NCBI RefSeq assembly: GCF_017996735.1
Contig: NZ_JAGOGJ010000041.1
Coordinates: 1-49,673 of the forward strand
Reading direction: 5' to 3'
Origin: Niveispirillum sp.
GTDB taxonomy: Bacteria > Pseudomonadota > Alphaproteobacteria > Azospirillales > Azospirillaceae
DNA length: 49,673 bases
The notes below the pieces were generated by a model that saw only the letters and a program-made list of their open reading frames with translations, did not search any database and was not told the DNA's origin. Made by a program: the position numbers and the translations under genes. Shown piece after piece: positions 33,251 to 43,385 of this stretch (position 1 is the stretch's first letter; each line of letters opens with the position of its first letter).

Positions 33251-34498
33251 TCAACGGTAGACGGGGAAGGCCCGTGTAAGCTGGCTCACCTGCTCGCGAA
33301 CGCGGGTGCGCACCGTTTCATCCCCAGGCGCTTCCAGCAGGTCGGCAATCAGGTTGCCCACGATGCGGGCCTCCTTCTCCTGGAAGCCGCGCGTCGTCAT
33401 GGCGGGCGTTCCCAGCCGGATGCCGGAGGTCACGAACGGCTTCTCCGGGTCGTTGGGGATGCTGTTCTTATTGACGGTGATGTGGGCACGGCCCAATACC
33501 GCTTCGGCCTGCTTTCCCGTGATCCGCCGGGCCCGCAGATCGACCAGCATGAGGTGGCTTTCGGTTCGTCCGGAGACGATGCGCAGACCGCGTTCCATCA
33601 GCGTGTCGGCCAGTGTGGCCGCGTTGCGCACGACCTGGCTCTGATAGGCGTGGAAATCCGGCCCCATCGCCTCCTTGAACGCGACGGCCTTGCCGGCGAT
33701 GACATGCATCAGGGGGCCGCCCTGCAGGCCGGGGAAGACGGCGGAATTGATCGCTTTTTCATATTCGGCGCGCATCAGGATCACGCCGCCACGAGGACCG
33801 CGTAAGCTCTTATGGGTGGTGGTGGTAACGAAGTCGGCATGTGGCACCGGATTGGGATAGACCCCGGCGGCGATCAGACCGGCATAGTGGGCCATGTCCA
33901 CCATGAAATAGGCCCCGGCCGCCTTGGCAATCTGGGCGATGCGCTCGAAATCGATGTGCAGCGAGAAGGCGGATGCGCCGGCAATGATCAGTTTCGGCCG
34001 GTGGGCGCGGGCCTGTCGCTCCAGGGCCTCGTAATCGATATCTTCCTGCGCGTTGAGGCCGTAGCTGACGGCGTTGAACCATTTGCCGCTCATGTTCAGC
34101 GCCATGCCATGGGTCAGGTGTCCGCCCTCGGCCAGGTTCATGCCCAGGATGGTGTCACCGGGCTTCAGGGTGGCGAAGAACACCGCCTGGTTGGCCTGAC
34201 TGCCGGAATTGGGCTGGACATTGGCGGCCTCCGCCCCGAACAGCCGCTGGACACGGTCGATGGCCAATTGCTCGACCATATCGACATGCTCGCAGCCACC
34301 GTAATAGCGCTTGCCAGGATAGCCCTCGGCATATTTGTTGGTCAGTTGCGATCCCTGGGCCGCCATCACGGCCGGAGAGGTGTAATTTTCCGAGGCGATC
34401 AGTTCGATATGATCTTCCTGCCGGCGGTTTTCGTTCTCGATCACGGCGAAAAGCTCCGGGTCGATCCGGTCGATGGTGTGGATGTCGCGGTTGAACAT
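33251..34498 (-). CDS. glyA: Serine hydroxymethyltransferase
   Basis: PLP enzyme of 415 aa interconverting serine and glycine and making 5,10-methylene-tetrahydrofolate. Seen: MFNRDIHTIDRIDPELFAVI start at 34498 with GAGGAG upstream, IELIASENYTSPAVM, NKYAEGYPGKRYYGGCEHVD, MVDMAHYAGLIAAGVYPNP, and the PLP-Lys in VTTTTHKSLRGPRGG near residue 229. An upstream extension of the frame lacks a ribosome site. It lies 81 bases downstream of metE on the same strand, so the two may be cotranscribed; glyA supplies one-carbon units for the methyl group used by MetE. Identification is secure. Confidence 0.97.
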   Translation of the reverse strand: MFNRDIHTIDRIDPELFAVIENENRRQEDHIELIASENYTSPAVMAAQGSQLTNKYAEGYPGKRYYGGCEHVDMVEQLAIDRVQRLFGAEAANVQPNSGSQANQAVFFATLKPGDTILGMNLAEGGHLTHGMALNMSGKWFNAVSYGLNAQEDIDYEALERQARAHRPKLIIAGASAFSLHIDFERIAQIAKAAGAYFMVDMAHYAGLIAAGVYPNPVPHADFVTTTTHKSLRGPRGGVILMRAEYEKAINSAVFPGLQGGPLMHVIAGKAVAFKEAMGPDFHAYQSQVVRNAATLADTLMERGLRIVSGRTESHLMLVDLRARRITGKQAEAVLGRAHITVNKNSIPNDPEKPFVTSGIRLGTPAMTTRGFQEKEARIVGNLIADLLEAPGDETVRTRVREQVSQLTRAFPVYR

Positions 34499-34579
34499 CT
34501 TGATGCTCCTCGGAAAACGGGTGGATGTGATGAAGGGGCGCGCCGGGGCGGCGGCTTCCCGCCCCGGCGGCAACGCGGG

Positions 34580-36874
34580 TCAGGAAACGGCGGCGCGCAG
34601 GGTCTTCGCGGCGCTGACCATGCTGGTCAGGGCGGGGATCACCTCGTTCCACGCCCGCGTCTTCAGGCCGCAATCCGGGTTGACCCACAGCCGGTCGGCC
34701 GGGATACGTTCCGCCGCCTTCTTCATCAGCGTGACGATATGGTCCTCGGTCGGGATGTTCGGCGAATGGATGTCATAGACACCGGGACCGATCTGGTTGG
34801 GATAGTTGAAGGTGTCGAAGACATCCAGCAACTCCATGTCCGACCGTGACGTCTCGATGGTGATGACGTCGGCATCCATGTCGGCGATCGACGCGATGAT
34901 GTCGTTGAATTCCGAATAGCACATGTGGGTGTGGATCTGGGTCTCGTCCGCCACGCCATTGGCCGTGATGCGGAAGCTCTCCACCGCCCAGTCCAGATAT
35001 TCCTGCCAGTGCGACCGGCGCAGCGGCAGGCCTTCGCGCAGGGCGGCCTCGTCGATCTGGATGACGCGCACGCCGGCCCTTTCCAGATCCAGCACCTCCT
35101 CCCGGATGGCCAGCGCCAGTTGATAGCAGGAGACCGATCGCGGCTGGTCATCGCGCACGAAGGACCAGTTCAGGATGGTGACCGGACCGGTCAGCATGCC
35201 TTTCATGGGCCTGGATGTCAGAGAGGCGGCGTAGGTGATCCAATCGACCGTCATGGCCCGGGGGCGGCTGATGTCGCCGAACAGGATGGGCGGCTTCACG
35301 CAGCGCGAGCCATAGGACTGCACCCAGCCGCCCTGGCTGAAGGCATAGCCGTCCAACTGTTCGCCGAAATACTCCACCATGTCGTTGCGCTCGGCCTCAC
35401 CATGGACCAGCACATCCAGACCCAGCGCCTCCTGTTCGCGCACACTGCGTTCGATCTCACCGCGCATGGCCTGTTTATAGGTGTCGGCGTCGATGGTGCC
35501 GGCCTTGAACTGGCTGCGGGCCAGACGGATTTCCCTGGTCTGCGGGAAGGAGCCGATGGTGGTGGTCGGGAACAGTGGCAGGTTCAGGTGGGCCGCCTGC
35601 TTTGCCGCACGCTCGGCGAACGGGCTCTGGCGCCGCCCCAGTCGGGCATCAATGCGGGCGATGGCCGCCTTCACGGCCGGGTTGTTGACCCGGGGCGAGG
35701 TGCGGCGGGTGGCGATGGCGGCACGGTTGGCGGCCAGCTCGGCCTCCACGGCAGAAGGGCTTGCGCTCAGGGCCGTGGCCAGCACCTGGATTTCCGCCAG
35801 CTTCTGGATGGCGAAGGCCAGCCAGGACTTGATCTCCGCGTCCAGCTTGCGTTCGCCGGCCAGATCGACGGGCACATGCAGCAGCGAGCAGGAAGGCGCG
35901 ATCCACAGCCGGTCGCCCAACTGTTCCGCCACCGGCTTCAGCCAGTTCAGCACGGCGTCCAGGTCGGTCTTCCAGATATTGCGGCCGTTGACGACGCCCA
36001 GCGAGATGATGCGGTCGGACGGGCAGGTGCGGATCAGCGCATTCACCTCGTCGCGGGCGTTGATCGTGTCCAGATGGATGCCCTGCACCGGCAGGGAACA
36101 GGCCAGGTCCAGGTTCTCGCGCAACGGACCGAAATAGGTTGTCAGCAGCAGCTTGACGCCGCTGTTCTTCAGCGCGTCATAAGCCTGGATGAAGGCGTCG
36201 CGCCAGGCGGGCTCTAACTCGGTCACCAGGATGGGCTCATCAACCTGCACCCATTCCACGCCCTGGCCGGCCAGCGCCGCCAGCAGCCCTTCATAGACCG
36301 GTAGCAACCGGGAGAGCAGGGCCAGCTTGTCCGACCCGTCCTTGGCCTTGCCCAGCGCCAGATAGGTCACGGGGCCGATGATCACCGGCTTGGCCTTTAC
36401 CCCCTGCGCCTTGGCTTGCGCCAGTTGCTCCAGCAGGCGGGAGGCGTCGAGTGTGAAGCGGGTGCCCGCGTCGAATTCCGGAACGATGTAATGGTAGTTG
36501 GTGTCGAACCACTTGGTCATCTCACCCGCTGCGACCCCACCGCAGCAGCCGGCATGCGCTTCGGCGGCTCCGGCGGATCGGCCGCGCGCGACGCGGAAAT
36601 AATTGTCCAGGGCGTCACCATGGAAGCCCCGCACCCGTTCCGGCAGGTTGCCCAGCGTGAAGCTCATGTCCAGGATTTGGTCGTAGAAGGCAAAATCGCC
36701 GACGGGGATCAGGTCGAGCGCCGCCTGGTCCTGCCAGTGGCGGGCGCGCAGCGCCGCACCGGTGCGCTTCAACTCGTCAAGGGGGCCCTCGCCCTTCCAA
36801 TAGGCCTCCAGGGCGAATTTCAGTTCGCGTTTGGCGCCGATGCGGGGGAAGCCGAGATTGTGGGTCGTTGCCAT
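34580..36874 (-). CDS. metE: Cobalamin-independent methionine synthase
   Basis: 5-methyltetrahydropteroyltriglutamate-homocysteine methyltransferase, 764 aa, full length. Seen: N-terminal NLGFPRIGAKRELKFALE, the mid-protein LPLFPTTTIGSFPQT that opens the catalytic barrel, the zinc-site HMC in THMCYSEFNDI near residue 650, and the last zinc Cys in WVNPDCGLKTR near 728. The ATG is at 36874. A MetR-type site lies about 85 bases upstream and a divergent metR gene follows it, so control by MetR with homocysteine as co-effector is the likely regulation. The organism can therefore make methionine without B12. No cobalamin or SAM riboswitch was recognised upstream. Confidence 0.97.
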   Translation of the reverse strand: MATTHNLGFPRIGAKRELKFALEAYWKGEGPLDELKRTGAALRARHWQDQAALDLIPVGDFAFYDQILDMSFTLGNLPERVRGFHGDALDNYFRVARGRSAGAAEAHAGCCGGVAAGEMTKWFDTNYHYIVPEFDAGTRFTLDASRLLEQLAQAKAQGVKAKPVIIGPVTYLALGKAKDGSDKLALLSRLLPVYEGLLAALAGQGVEWVQVDEPILVTELEPAWRDAFIQAYDALKNSGVKLLLTTYFGPLRENLDLACSLPVQGIHLDTINARDEVNALIRTCPSDRIISLGVVNGRNIWKTDLDAVLNWLKPVAEQLGDRLWIAPSCSLLHVPVDLAGERKLDAEIKSWLAFAIQKLAEIQVLATALSASPSAVEAELAANRAAIATRRTSPRVNNPAVKAAIARIDARLGRRQSPFAERAAKQAAHLNLPLFPTTTIGSFPQTREIRLARSQFKAGTIDADTYKQAMRGEIERSVREQEALGLDVLVHGEAERNDMVEYFGEQLDGYAFSQGGWVQSYGSRCVKPPILFGDISRPRAMTVDWITYAASLTSRPMKGMLTGPVTILNWSFVRDDQPRSVSCYQLALAIREEVLDLERAGVRVIQIDEAALREGLPLRRSHWQEYLDWAVESFRITANGVADETQIHTHMCYSEFNDIIASIADMDADVITIETSRSDMELLDVFDTFNYPNQIGPGVYDIHSPNIPTEDHIVTLMKKAAERIPADRLWVNPDCGLKTRAWNEVIPALTSMVSAAKTLRAAVS

Positions 36875-36957
36875 GGTCTTCGCCTTGGGAAAGAGGAACG
36901 ACCGGAACCATAGGACCTGTAAACCATGAGGAAAAATGGTATGAATTCATCCATCAA

Positions 36958-36970
36958 TGAAATCCATTCA
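36958..36970. promoter_or_regulatory. MetR box between metE and metR
   Basis: tgaaatccattca fits the MetR consensus TGAA-N5-TTCA exactly. A nearby tgaattca at 36942-36949 forms a second half-rich palindrome. The site is centred about 90 bases from the metE start and 21 bases from the metR start, so one site could activate metE and repress metR. Confidence 0.75.
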
Positions 36971-36984
36971 TGCATTGGGCGATC

Positions 36985-37914
36985 ATGTCGATTCTGGAAC
37001 GTATCCATTTGGCCATTATCCGTGAGGTCGACCGTCAGGGTTCGCTGACGGCGGCGGCGGCACAGTTGCACCTGACGCAATCGGCGCTGAGCCATTCCAT
37101 CCGTAAGCTGGAGGACCAGATCGGCGTGGCCGTCTGGCACCGCGAGGGGCGCAGCCTGCGGCCGACCCAGGCCGGGGAATGGTTGCTGGCGGTGGCCAAC
37201 CGCCTGCTGCCGCAACTGACCCACGCCGAGGAGCGGCTGCGACAGTTCGCCAAGGGCGAGCGGGGCAATCTGCGCATCGGGATGGAATGCCACCCCTGCT
37301 ATCAATGGCTGCTGAAGATCGTGGCGCCTTATCTGGACGCCTGGCCCAAGGTGGATGTGGATGTCCGGCAGAAGGTGCAGTTTGGCGGCATCGGTGCGCT
37401 GTTCGGCTACGACATCGACATGCTGGTGACGCCAGACCCGCTGTTCAAGCCGGGCCTGCGCTTCGAGCCTGTGTTCGATTACGAGCAGGTTCTGGTCGTG
37501 GGGCCGGGCCACCGGCTGCGCGACGCGGAATTTGTCGAAGCGCGGCAGGTGGCCGAGGAAACCCTGATCACCTATCCGGTGCCCACCGACCGGCTGGACA
37601 TCTATACACGCTTCCTGATGCCGGCCGGCGTCATTCCGAAGCAGCACAAGGAGATCGAGACGACGGACATCATGCTGCTGATGGTCTCGCACGGACGCGG
37701 CGTGGCGGCGCTACCCCGCTGGATGGTCGAGGAATTCGGGCCCAGGTTCGGGGTGACGCCGGTGCGTCTGGGGCCTGACGGGGTGGCCAAGCAGATCTTT
37801 CTGGGCTTTCGCGAGGCGGATGCCGATATCGACTATCTGCGCGCCTTCGTCGATCTGGCGTTGACCCATCGTGATCTGCATGCCCGGACGGATACGGGCG
37901 GCCAGGAATTTTGA
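36985..37914 (+). CDS. metR: LysR-type regulator MetR
   Basis: LysR-family regulator of methionine synthesis, 309 aa from ATG 36985. Seen: N-terminal winged helix with ERIHLAIIREVDRQGSLTAA and LTQSALSHSIRKLEDQIG, then a periplasmic-binding-like effector domain with GMECHPCYQWL, a MetR hallmark, and VQFGGIGALFGYDIDMLVTP. An ATG 15 bases upstream overlaps the MetR box, so the inner start is preferred. Divergent from metE with the box between them. Known role of the family: activate metE in response to homocysteine. The gene symbol rests on domain signature plus location. Confidence 0.93.
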   Translation: MSILERIHLAIIREVDRQGSLTAAAAQLHLTQSALSHSIRKLEDQIGVAVWHREGRSLRPTQAGEWLLAVANRLLPQLTHAEERLRQFAKGERGNLRIGMECHPCYQWLLKIVAPYLDAWPKVDVDVRQKVQFGGIGALFGYDIDMLVTPDPLFKPGLRFEPVFDYEQVLVVGPGHRLRDAEFVEARQVAEETLITYPVPTDRLDIYTRFLMPAGVIPKQHKEIETTDIMLLMVSHGRGVAALPRWMVEEFGPRFGVTPVRLGPDGVAKQIFLGFREADADIDYLRAFVDLALTHRDLHARTDTGGQEF

Positions 37915-38030
37915 CCGATGGTATCATCCCAACCCGCCAGGGGTGCGGATGCGCCCGACGGGTCAATGAGGGAACGGGAAATCCGCCTTGATTACAGTGG
38001 GTCGGAACAAGTCGGCCACCCGAAACTGCC

Positions 38031-38816
38031 CTAAGGCAGGATTTCGCCCAGCGTCTGCTGGGCCTTTATCAGGTTGGGCAGATAATCCTGCATAATCCGC
38101 TCCATGGTGGCGCGGGTCGCGTGGGCCCCGATATTGATGGCGGCCACCGTGCGGCCCGTGATGTTCCTGACCGGGACGGCGATGGAACGGGAGCCGATCT
38201 CCACCTCCTGGTCGATCAGGGCGTACCCGGTCTCCCGCACCTTGGCCAGTTCCTGCATCAGTTCGTCCACATCTGTGACCGTGCGGTTGGTCAGGGCCGG
38301 GCGTTCGGAAGACAGCAGCAGCGCCCGGCACTGGTCCGACGGCAGGGATGCCAGCAGGGCGCGGCCCATGGAGGTGCAATAGGCAGGAAGGCGGCTGCCT
38401 GAATGCAGGCCAACCCCCATCAGGCGATGGCGTGCCGCCCGCGCGATATAGACCACCTCATTCCCATCCAGCACGGAAGCGGAGCAGGATTCCTGCACAT
38501 TGTCGGCCAACTGGTCGAGCGTGGGCTGGATCAGCCGGGGCAGAGACGCGGTCAGGAATGTGTGGCCAAGACGCAGGATGCGCGGCGTCAGTTCGAACTG
38601 ACGCCCGTCGCTGCTGGCATAGCCCGTATTGACCAGGGTCAGCAGACAGCGCCGCGCCGTCGCCCGGTCAAGATTGGCAATGCGGGCCACATCGGCGATG
38701 GTCAGGGAGGACCGGCCCCGTCCAAAGGCCTCGATGACGGCAAGACCCTTGGCGAAGCCGCCCATCTGGTCCGTCTCCCGCGTCTTGGCGGGTGTTTCCT
38801 GGGCTTCGTCCGTCAC
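38031..38816 (-). CDS. IclR-family transcriptional regulator
   Basis: IclR regulator of 261 aa. Seen: N-terminal winged helix GGFAKGLAVIEAFGRGRSSL with ADVARIANLDRATARRCLLT, and a C-terminal effector domain with LPAYCTSMGRALLASLP, VETGYALIDQE-like region (RETGYALIDQEVEIGSRSIA) and VRNITGRTVAAINIG. The GTG start at 38816 is preferred because GAGGGACAAT stands directly upstream; a TTG further upstream has no such site. It lies at the downstream end of the minus-strand operon of fatty-acid-type genes and is of the PcaR/PobR subtype that controls aromatic or dicarboxylic acid catabolism. It is a likely regulator of that operon (inference). The gap 37915-38030 to metR is short and has no clear stem. 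Confidence 0.9.
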   Translation of the reverse strand: MTDEAQETPAKTRETDQMGGFAKGLAVIEAFGRGRSSLTIADVARIANLDRATARRCLLTLVNTGYASSDGRQFELTPRILRLGHTFLTASLPRLIQPTLDQLADNVQESCSASVLDGNEVVYIARAARHRLMGVGLHSGSRLPAYCTSMGRALLASLPSDQCRALLLSSERPALTNRTVTDVDELMQELAKVRETGYALIDQEVEIGSRSIAVPVRNITGRTVAAINIGAHATRATMERIMQDYLPNLIKAQQTLGEILP

Positions 38817-38888
38817 ATTGTCCCTCAAATTTTTTCCCCATGGCCGACCCGCCTCCAATGCGACTGTGCGTCCATCGCCGACGGCATT

Positions 38889-39470
38889 TCAATGCGTGAA
38901 TTCAAAAAACTGGATATCGGCCGTGCTTATGTCCAGCAGGGCGCAACTGGCGATGAACCCGTCCCCGACCGGCCTGCCTTCCCCGGCCGAGCCGGGATTG
39001 ACGACCAGCGTCCCGCCTGCCGTGCGCCGGATGCCGGGCATATGCGTGTGGCCGCACAGGATGATATCCGCGCCCGTCCCCTCGAAATGCTGGTGGAACC
39101 GCGCACCTTCACCGGCGACATAGTCGCCCAGCGGGTCCAGCGCCGTGGAATGGATCATCAATATGCGCCGGCCGCCGATCATCCGGTCCAGACGGACGGG
39201 CCGCTGCGCCAGCCAGTCCATCAGGGTGCCGTCGATCCCGTTCTTCATGCGGCCTTGGCGGGCAGCCGGGGCGAAGAACGCGGCCTCATGGTTGCCCTGG
39301 ATGGTCAGCACCTCCCGGTCACGTAGCAGGCGGACGGTGTCGTTGCAGAAACGATGCTGGCTGATACTGTCGCCCAGGCAGATCAGCATCCCGGCGTCCC
39401 GCAGCAGATCGAATGCGTGCGCCAGCGCTGCGGCATTGCCGTGAATGTCTGAGACAAGACCGACCAGCAT
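38889..39470 (-). CDS. Metallophosphoesterase (YfcE/MJ0936-like)
   Basis: Calcineurin-like phosphoesterase, 193 aa. Seen: SDIHGNAAAL, LGDSIS, GNHEAAF, HSTALDPLGDY and CGHTHMPG, the full set of metal-binding motifs of the small phosphodiesterase group. Single-domain, no signal peptide, cytoplasmic. It sits between the IclR regulator and an SDR; the 72-base gap to the regulator and 21-base gap to the SDR allow operon membership, but its role in the pathway is unclear. Possible substrates are cyclic nucleotides or phosphoprotein; not determinable here. Confidence 0.9.
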   Translation of the reverse strand: MLVGLVSDIHGNAAALAHAFDLLRDAGMLICLGDSISQHRFCNDTVRLLRDREVLTIQGNHEAAFFAPAARQGRMKNGIDGTLMDWLAQRPVRLDRMIGGRRILMIHSTALDPLGDYVAGEGARFHQHFEGTGADIILCGHTHMPGIRRTAGGTLVVNPGSAGEGRPVGDGFIASCALLDISTADIQFFEFTH

Positions 39471-39491
39471 CGTGATGCCCCCCGGTCCCGG

Positions 39492-40271
<780 letters not shown>

Positions 40272-40272
40272 G

Positions 40273-41835
40273 TCAGTTTCCTTGCTCTTGTTGGCCAAGC
40301 CGGCGCAGGGCCGGGGAGGGCCGGCGCGCGATGGCCGGCGAGTGTTCATGCAGATGGTCAAGGGCGGCGGCGATGCGGCCATAGCCGACCTGTCGGCCCC
40401 AGAACAGGGGGCCACCGCGATAGATCGGCCAGCCCAGCACCTTCACGGCGGCGACATCCAGGTCGGCGGCGCGCGACACCGTGCCATCGGCCAGCAGCAT
40501 CGCCGCCTCATCCACCAGTGCCAGCAGCGGGCGGCAGGCGCCCGTCAGGTCCATGTCTGCCGCCGGAATGCTGTCATCGGCCGCCAGCAGGTCCGTCAGC
40601 GACGGCTGCCAGGACCGGCGCAGGCGGTCGATGGCGAAACCGTCGACGGGCCGCTCAACGATGGCGATGGTGCCCAATCGGCGGGCCAGGGCCAGGGCAC
40701 AAGCCACGGCCGCGTCCGTCATGTCCGCGCCTCGCGCCACCTCGATGGCGGCCAGCGTTCCGGCTGCCATATGCAGGCGCAACGGGGCAGCGGCCGCTGT
40801 GTCCCGCAACCGGGCGGACAGGGGGCCGGCATCTGCCGCCGCGACCAGCAGGTCCGCCGTTTCCGGAGCGGACAGGCTCAGGCCGGAACGCCCGAACAGG
40901 TCCGCCAGCAGGGCGGCATCCCGTGTGGTCCCCTGGATATGCACGTGCCTGATGGTCGGCACCGGTCCTTCCGGCGCCAGATCCGGCACCTTGGCCGTGG
41001 CGCGCTCGGCAAAGAAGATATGCCGCTGTGCCGCCGATTGCGGCCCGTTTAGCAGGGCGCGCGACAATGCCGCTTCCTGCGCCAGCCCGTCCACCAGGGG
41101 CAGGTCGCAGGCCGCCTGCAACGCCCGCAGGATATGATCGGGGGCGCGATAGCCTGTGAAAAGGGCCGGATGATCGCGCCGGAACCGGGCCAGCAGGGTT
41201 TCAGCCTCCGCACCGGTCAGATCAACCCGCCCGTCGCGGGCGCGACGCAGCGGCGCGGCCCGGTCCACCAGCGCGCGGGCGAAGGCCACTGCCCCCGCTT
41301 CCATGTCGTTTTCCTCCACGATGCGGTCGATCAGGCCCAGATCCAGCGCCTTCCCGGCCGTGATGGTGCGGCCAAAGACGATCATGTCGGCGGCGGCGGC
41401 CAGGCCGACCAGGCGCGGCAGGCGCTGGGTGCCGCCGGCGGCCGGCAGCAGGCCCAGGGCCACTTCCGGCAGGCCCAGCTTCGCCGACGGCACGGCGACG
41501 CGGTGGGAACAGGCCAGCGACAGTTCCAGCCCGCCGCCCAGGGCCGACCCGTGGATGGCGGCGACCACGGGCTTCGCGGCTGCCTCCATCACCCCCATGA
41601 TGTCGCGCAGCAGCGGCGGTTGCAGCGGCTTGCCCAGTTCCGTTATGTCGGCCCCGGCGAAGAACATCCGCCCGCCGCACGTGATGATGATGGCCGCCAC
41701 CGCCGGGTCGGCGACAGCCGCCTTCAGCCCGTCATGCAACGCCGTGCGGACGGCGTGGCTCAGCGCGTTGACGGGCGGGCTGTCGATCTTCAGCAGCGCA
41801 ATCCCGTCGGTGACGGTGAGGGTAGAAAGACTCAT
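40273..41835 (-). CDS. Enoyl-CoA hydratase fused to a degenerate hydroxyacyl-CoA dehydrogenase half
   Basis: FadJ/FadB-like protein of 520 aa, shorter than the usual about 700. Seen: intact crotonase domain with FAGADITELG, ALGGGLELSLACSH (Glu104) and LPEVALGLLPAAGGTQR (Glu124). The dehydrogenase half keeps family-like pieces (AAIEVARGADMTDAAV; VLGWPIYRGGPLFW) but the GxGxxG NAD motif is replaced by RHVHIQGTTRDAALL at 296-310 and the HFFSP catalytic motif by LHMAAG at 354-359. It is therefore predicted to hydrate enoyl-CoA but not to oxidise the product. It sits between acyl-CoA ligase and an SDR. The ATG at 41835 follows GAGGGGGATGG. Confidence 0.85.
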   Translation of the reverse strand: MSLSTLTVTDGIALLKIDSPPVNALSHAVRTALHDGLKAAVADPAVAAIIITCGGRMFFAGADITELGKPLQPPLLRDIMGVMEAAAKPVVAAIHGSALGGGLELSLACSHRVAVPSAKLGLPEVALGLLPAAGGTQRLPRLVGLAAAADMIVFGRTITAGKALDLGLIDRIVEENDMEAGAVAFARALVDRAAPLRRARDGRVDLTGAEAETLLARFRRDHPALFTGYRAPDHILRALQAACDLPLVDGLAQEAALSRALLNGPQSAAQRHIFFAERATAKVPDLAPEGPVPTIRHVHIQGTTRDAALLADLFGRSGLSLSAPETADLLVAAADAGPLSARLRDTAAAAPLRLHMAAGTLAAIEVARGADMTDAAVACALALARRLGTIAIVERPVDGFAIDRLRRSWQPSLTDLLAADDSIPAADMDLTGACRPLLALVDEAAMLLADGTVSRAADLDVAAVKVLGWPIYRGGPLFWGRQVGYGRIAAALDHLHEHSPAIARRPSPALRRLGQQEQGN

Positions 41836-41845
41836 CCCATCCCCC

Positions 41846-43360
41846 TCATCGGACCTTGGGCAGATGGGCGGCCGCATCCTTGTAGCGCGCGCGCAACTGC
41901 GGCTTGGCGATCTTGCCCGACGGCAGTCGGGGCAGGGGGGACGCCTCCACCGCTACATAGCGGGGGACCTTGTAGTTGGTCAGCCGGGCGTTGCAATGGT
42001 CGATGATGCCGGCGACGGAGATGCGGTCGGGGTCACCATGCACGATGGCCAGCGGTGTTTCCCCGAAATCGGGATCGGTGGCGGCGATGACGGCCACCTC
42101 CTCCACCCCGTCGATCTCGGCGATGGCCTTCTCCACCTCGGCGGCGGAGATGTTCAGCCCGCCGGAAATGATGATGTCCTTCAGCCGGTCGGTGAAGGTC
42201 AGATTGCCATCCGCGTCCATCACGCCGATATCGCCCGTGTGCAGCCAGCCGTCGCGGATGGCCTCGGCGGTGGCCTGCGGGTTGTTCCAATAGCCGATGG
42301 TGACGCAGGGGCTGCTGATCAGGATCTCGCCGGGTGTTCCGGGCGGGGCGAAGCCGCCATCGGCGCCGCGCACGGCATAGCGGGTGAACATGCCGCCCCG
42401 GCCGCATTTCTCCGGTGCCACGATGGCCGTGTCCAGGCACGCCCCCCAGCCGCCGCCAGCTTCCGTCGAGCCATAGGCCTGACGCAGCACCACGCCCTTG
42501 TCCAGCCAGGCTTTCAGCAGTGCCGGGCTGACGCGCGCCCCACCTACCTGGGTCCAGTAGAGATGGGACAGGTCGGCAGCGGCGAAGCCGGGCAGGGCCG
42601 CGATGCGCTCGAAGAAGATCGGGGCGGCCTGGAAGGTGGTGATCTTTTCCCGTACCAGCAGGTCCAGCGCCCGGTCGGCCTTGAACTGGCTTTCGATGAA
42701 GGAGGTAACGCCCATCGCCGTGAATTGCATCAGCAGCAGATAGCCTGACGATGAACTGAACGGCCCCGCCGACAGCACCCTGGCCCCCCGGCCGCAGCGC
42801 GGCTCGGTGATGGCGAATTCAGCGGCATAGGTCATCACCATGCGATGGATGTAGATGACGCCCTTGGGCCGGGCCGTCGATCCGCTGGTGCCGATGATGA
42901 ACAGCGGCGCATCGGGATCGGGGTCGAACCGGGGTGTCAGGTCCGGCCCCCGGCGCAGGTCGAACAGCGTCTCCAGGGCGCGCAGCCTGTCCGCCACTTC
43001 CCCACCCAGCGCCGTGGCCGCGTTGGCGCGCCGGTCGGCATCGGTGAAGACCAGGGATGGGGTCAACTCGGCCAGGGCGTCGGCGATCTCCGACGGGGTG
43101 GAGCGGAAGCTGAGCGGGGCGCCGATGGCGCCGATCTGTGCCAGGGCAAAGGCCAGCACGGCATAATTCATGGAATTGGTGCCGATCACGCAGACCCGGT
43201 CACCCGGCCGGACACCGGCGTCGGTCAGATGCTCGCCCACGCGCAGGGACCATTGTTGCAACTCCCTGAAGGTGCAGGGCTGGCCATCGACGCTGAGGGC
43301 GGTCTGGTCGGGCATTTCGCGCGCCCACCAGCCGAGCGCGCTGTTGACTGTGAAGCTCAT
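41846..43360 (-). CDS. AMP-forming acyl-CoA synthetase
   Basis: ANL-superfamily acyl-CoA ligase of 504 aa, cytoplasmic, forming an acyl-adenylate then a thioester. Seen: P-loop IGTSGSTARPKGVIY, AYGSTEAGGGWG, GEILISSPCVTIGYWNNP, DGWLHTGDIGVMDADGNLTF, DIIISGGLNISAAEVEKAIA and the C-terminal LPRLPSGKIAKPQLR with the catalytic Lys. The start MSFTVNSALGWWARE follows AAGGATCGACAAGC. It overlaps nothing but lies 10 bases before the hydratase fusion gene and 25 bases after the Ltp2-like gene, so it belongs to the same transcript. The acid it activates is unknown. Confidence 0.95.
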   Translation of the reverse strand: MSFTVNSALGWWAREMPDQTALSVDGQPCTFRELQQWSLRVGEHLTDAGVRPGDRVCVIGTNSMNYAVLAFALAQIGAIGAPLSFRSTPSEIADALAELTPSLVFTDADRRANAATALGGEVADRLRALETLFDLRRGPDLTPRFDPDPDAPLFIIGTSGSTARPKGVIYIHRMVMTYAAEFAITEPRCGRGARVLSAGPFSSSSGYLLLMQFTAMGVTSFIESQFKADRALDLLVREKITTFQAAPIFFERIAALPGFAAADLSHLYWTQVGGARVSPALLKAWLDKGVVLRQAYGSTEAGGGWGACLDTAIVAPEKCGRGGMFTRYAVRGADGGFAPPGTPGEILISSPCVTIGYWNNPQATAEAIRDGWLHTGDIGVMDADGNLTFTDRLKDIIISGGLNISAAEVEKAIAEIDGVEEVAVIAATDPDFGETPLAIVHGDPDRISVAGIIDHCNARLTNYKVPRYVAVEASPLPRLPSGKIAKPQLRARYKDAAAHLPKVR

Positions 43361-43385
43361 GCTTGTCGATCCTTCTCTTGCCCGG

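Noticed and set aside
36875..36957. Riboswitch (cobalamin or SAM) upstream of metE
   Set aside because: No conserved riboswitch boxes were recognised and a MetR box with divergent metR explains regulation.
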